From positions 2,080 to 15,481 of the forward strand of contig PMJT01000205.1 in assembly GCA_003158495.1 (NCBI GenBank): a stretch of 13,402 nt of DNA, read 5' to 3'. Each line of letters starts with the position of its first letter. Positions within the stretch are counted from its first letter, which is position 1. The notes beneath the pieces were generated by a model. The model saw nothing but the letters and a program-made list of their open reading frames with translations. It searched no databases and was not told the DNA's origin. This document shows positions 12,896-13,402 of the stretch, piece by piece. This DNA comes from Chloroflexota bacterium (lineage in GTDB: Bacteria > Chloroflexota > Limnocylindria > Limnocylindrales > CSP1-4). The position numbers and the translations under genes were made by a program.

Positions 12896-13374
12896 CGGGC
12901 GACCTCTGCGGCGATGGTCGTTTGCGGCGGCTGGTCCGTCCGGCCGTCCGGCCAGAACCACGTGCGGCGCGGCGTCAGTTCGATCAACACGCGTTCGAAG
13001 ACGAGCGGGTAGGCGTATCGCTCATTGCGCAGGGCGATCGTCGTCCTGTCCTTGCGCTTCCAGTTGTCGAGGAGGCGCTCCCAGCCCGAATGGAGATCGT
13101 CCTCCGACACCCTGGCGTCGCACTGGACGGTGACCTTGCCGATGAACGTCCCGATCGCATCAGCGTTCGTGATCGAGAAGCTGACCCGCGGGTTGGCCTT
13201 GATGTGGGCGATCTTGGCGCTGTCCAAGACGCTCGACGTCATGAAGATCCGATCGCCCCACAGGAGCGGGACCATCTCGTAGACGATCGGACGACCGGTC
13301 GAATCGATTACGGTCAGGTCGCCGACCAGGGCGGCATCGATCAACCGGGCGACCGGGTACGAAAGAGCTGGCAC
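12892..13374 (-). CDS. Pyridoxamine 5'-phosphate oxidase-like (split-barrel) protein
   Basis: A 160-aa protein of the PNPOx-like flavin/F420-binding split-barrel superfamily, whose members reduce or oxidise small molecules or bind cofactor as dimers. Signs: RLIDAALVGDLTVIDSTGRP (about 10-29, first strand pair and turn), VPLLWGDRIFMTSS, a helix AKIAHIKANPRVSFSITN (about 53-70), GKVTVQCDARVSEDD, and a final strand ERVLIELTPRRTWFW. The cofactor and substrate cannot be told from sequence. GTG 13374 has GGAGGT 4 nt upstream. Its stop overlaps the next gene's ATG as ATGA; that gene also carries a split barrel, so the two may form a heteromeric barrel. Only 28 bp upstream are in the window, so earlier operon members may exist. 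Confidence 0.82.
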   Translation of the reverse strand: MPALSYPVARLIDAALVGDLTVIDSTGRPIVYEMVPLLWGDRIFMTSSVLDSAKIAHIKANPRVSFSITNADAIGTFIGKVTVQCDARVSEDDLHSGWERLLDNWKRKDRTTIALRNERYAYPLVFERVLIELTPRRTWFWPDGRTDQPPQTTIAAEVAR

Positions 13375-13402
13375 TGAGACCTCCAGGCACGGAGCCGCGG
13401 GG

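Overview
The window is GC-rich, densely coded bacterial chromosome with many GTG/TTG starts and 4-bp stop/start overlaps. The gene content (B12-dependent methylmalonyl-CoA metabolism, chromosomal-type ParA/ParB, two UbiA-fold proteins, split-barrel flavin/F420-type proteins, an HTH-MNT/HEPN pair) fits a soil or freshwater Chloroflexota or actinobacterial-type genome. That assignment is inferred from gene style only; no rRNA or other taxonomic marker is present. No IS element, phage gene, CRISPR array, tRNA or rRNA was seen.

Layout. (1) 1-3333, propionate/methylmalonyl-CoA block: the last codons of a probable succinyl-CoA ligase alpha subunit (+), an unrecognised 161-aa protein (+), then on the minus strand the methylmalonyl-CoA mutase catalytic subunit followed by methylmalonyl-CoA epimerase. 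Two tandem hairpin-forming dyads lie just 3' of the mutase gene. (2) 3334-5606, segregation block: a 487-bp divergent intergenic region with a perfect 16-bp palindrome and an inverted pair of DnaA-box-like sequences, then parA and parB overlapping by 8 bp. The same 16-bp palindrome, extended to 22 bp, lies inside parB. It does not match the usual parS and is the best candidate for this organism's ParB site. (3) 5663-7862, membrane-lipid block on the minus strand: a PlsC-type acyltransferase, an unrecognised 121-aa protein and a UbiA prenyltransferase. (4) 7986-10940, plus strand: an array of 21-22-bp repeats leads into a gene for an N-terminal winged-helix fused to a C-terminal minimal nucleotidyltransferase (MNT). 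It is followed with 4-7 bp overlaps by a HEPN-domain protein, a CxxC/CxxxH protein and 3-methyladenine DNA glycosylase I (tag); a probably leaderless DUF7832-like gene comes next. (5) 11303-13374, minus strand: a split-barrel (PNPOx-like) protein translationally coupled to a 530-aa protein that joins a second split barrel to a MenA/UbiA-like membrane domain with eroded Asp-rich motifs.

Most unusual points: the non-canonical parS-like palindrome shared by the parA upstream region and the parB coding region; the helically phased repeat array in front of a toxin-antitoxin-like HTH-MNT/HEPN module whose nucleotidyltransferase and RNase signatures are both altered; the coupling of that module to a DNA-repair glycosylase; and the degenerate MenA-like fusion with its coupled split-barrel partner.
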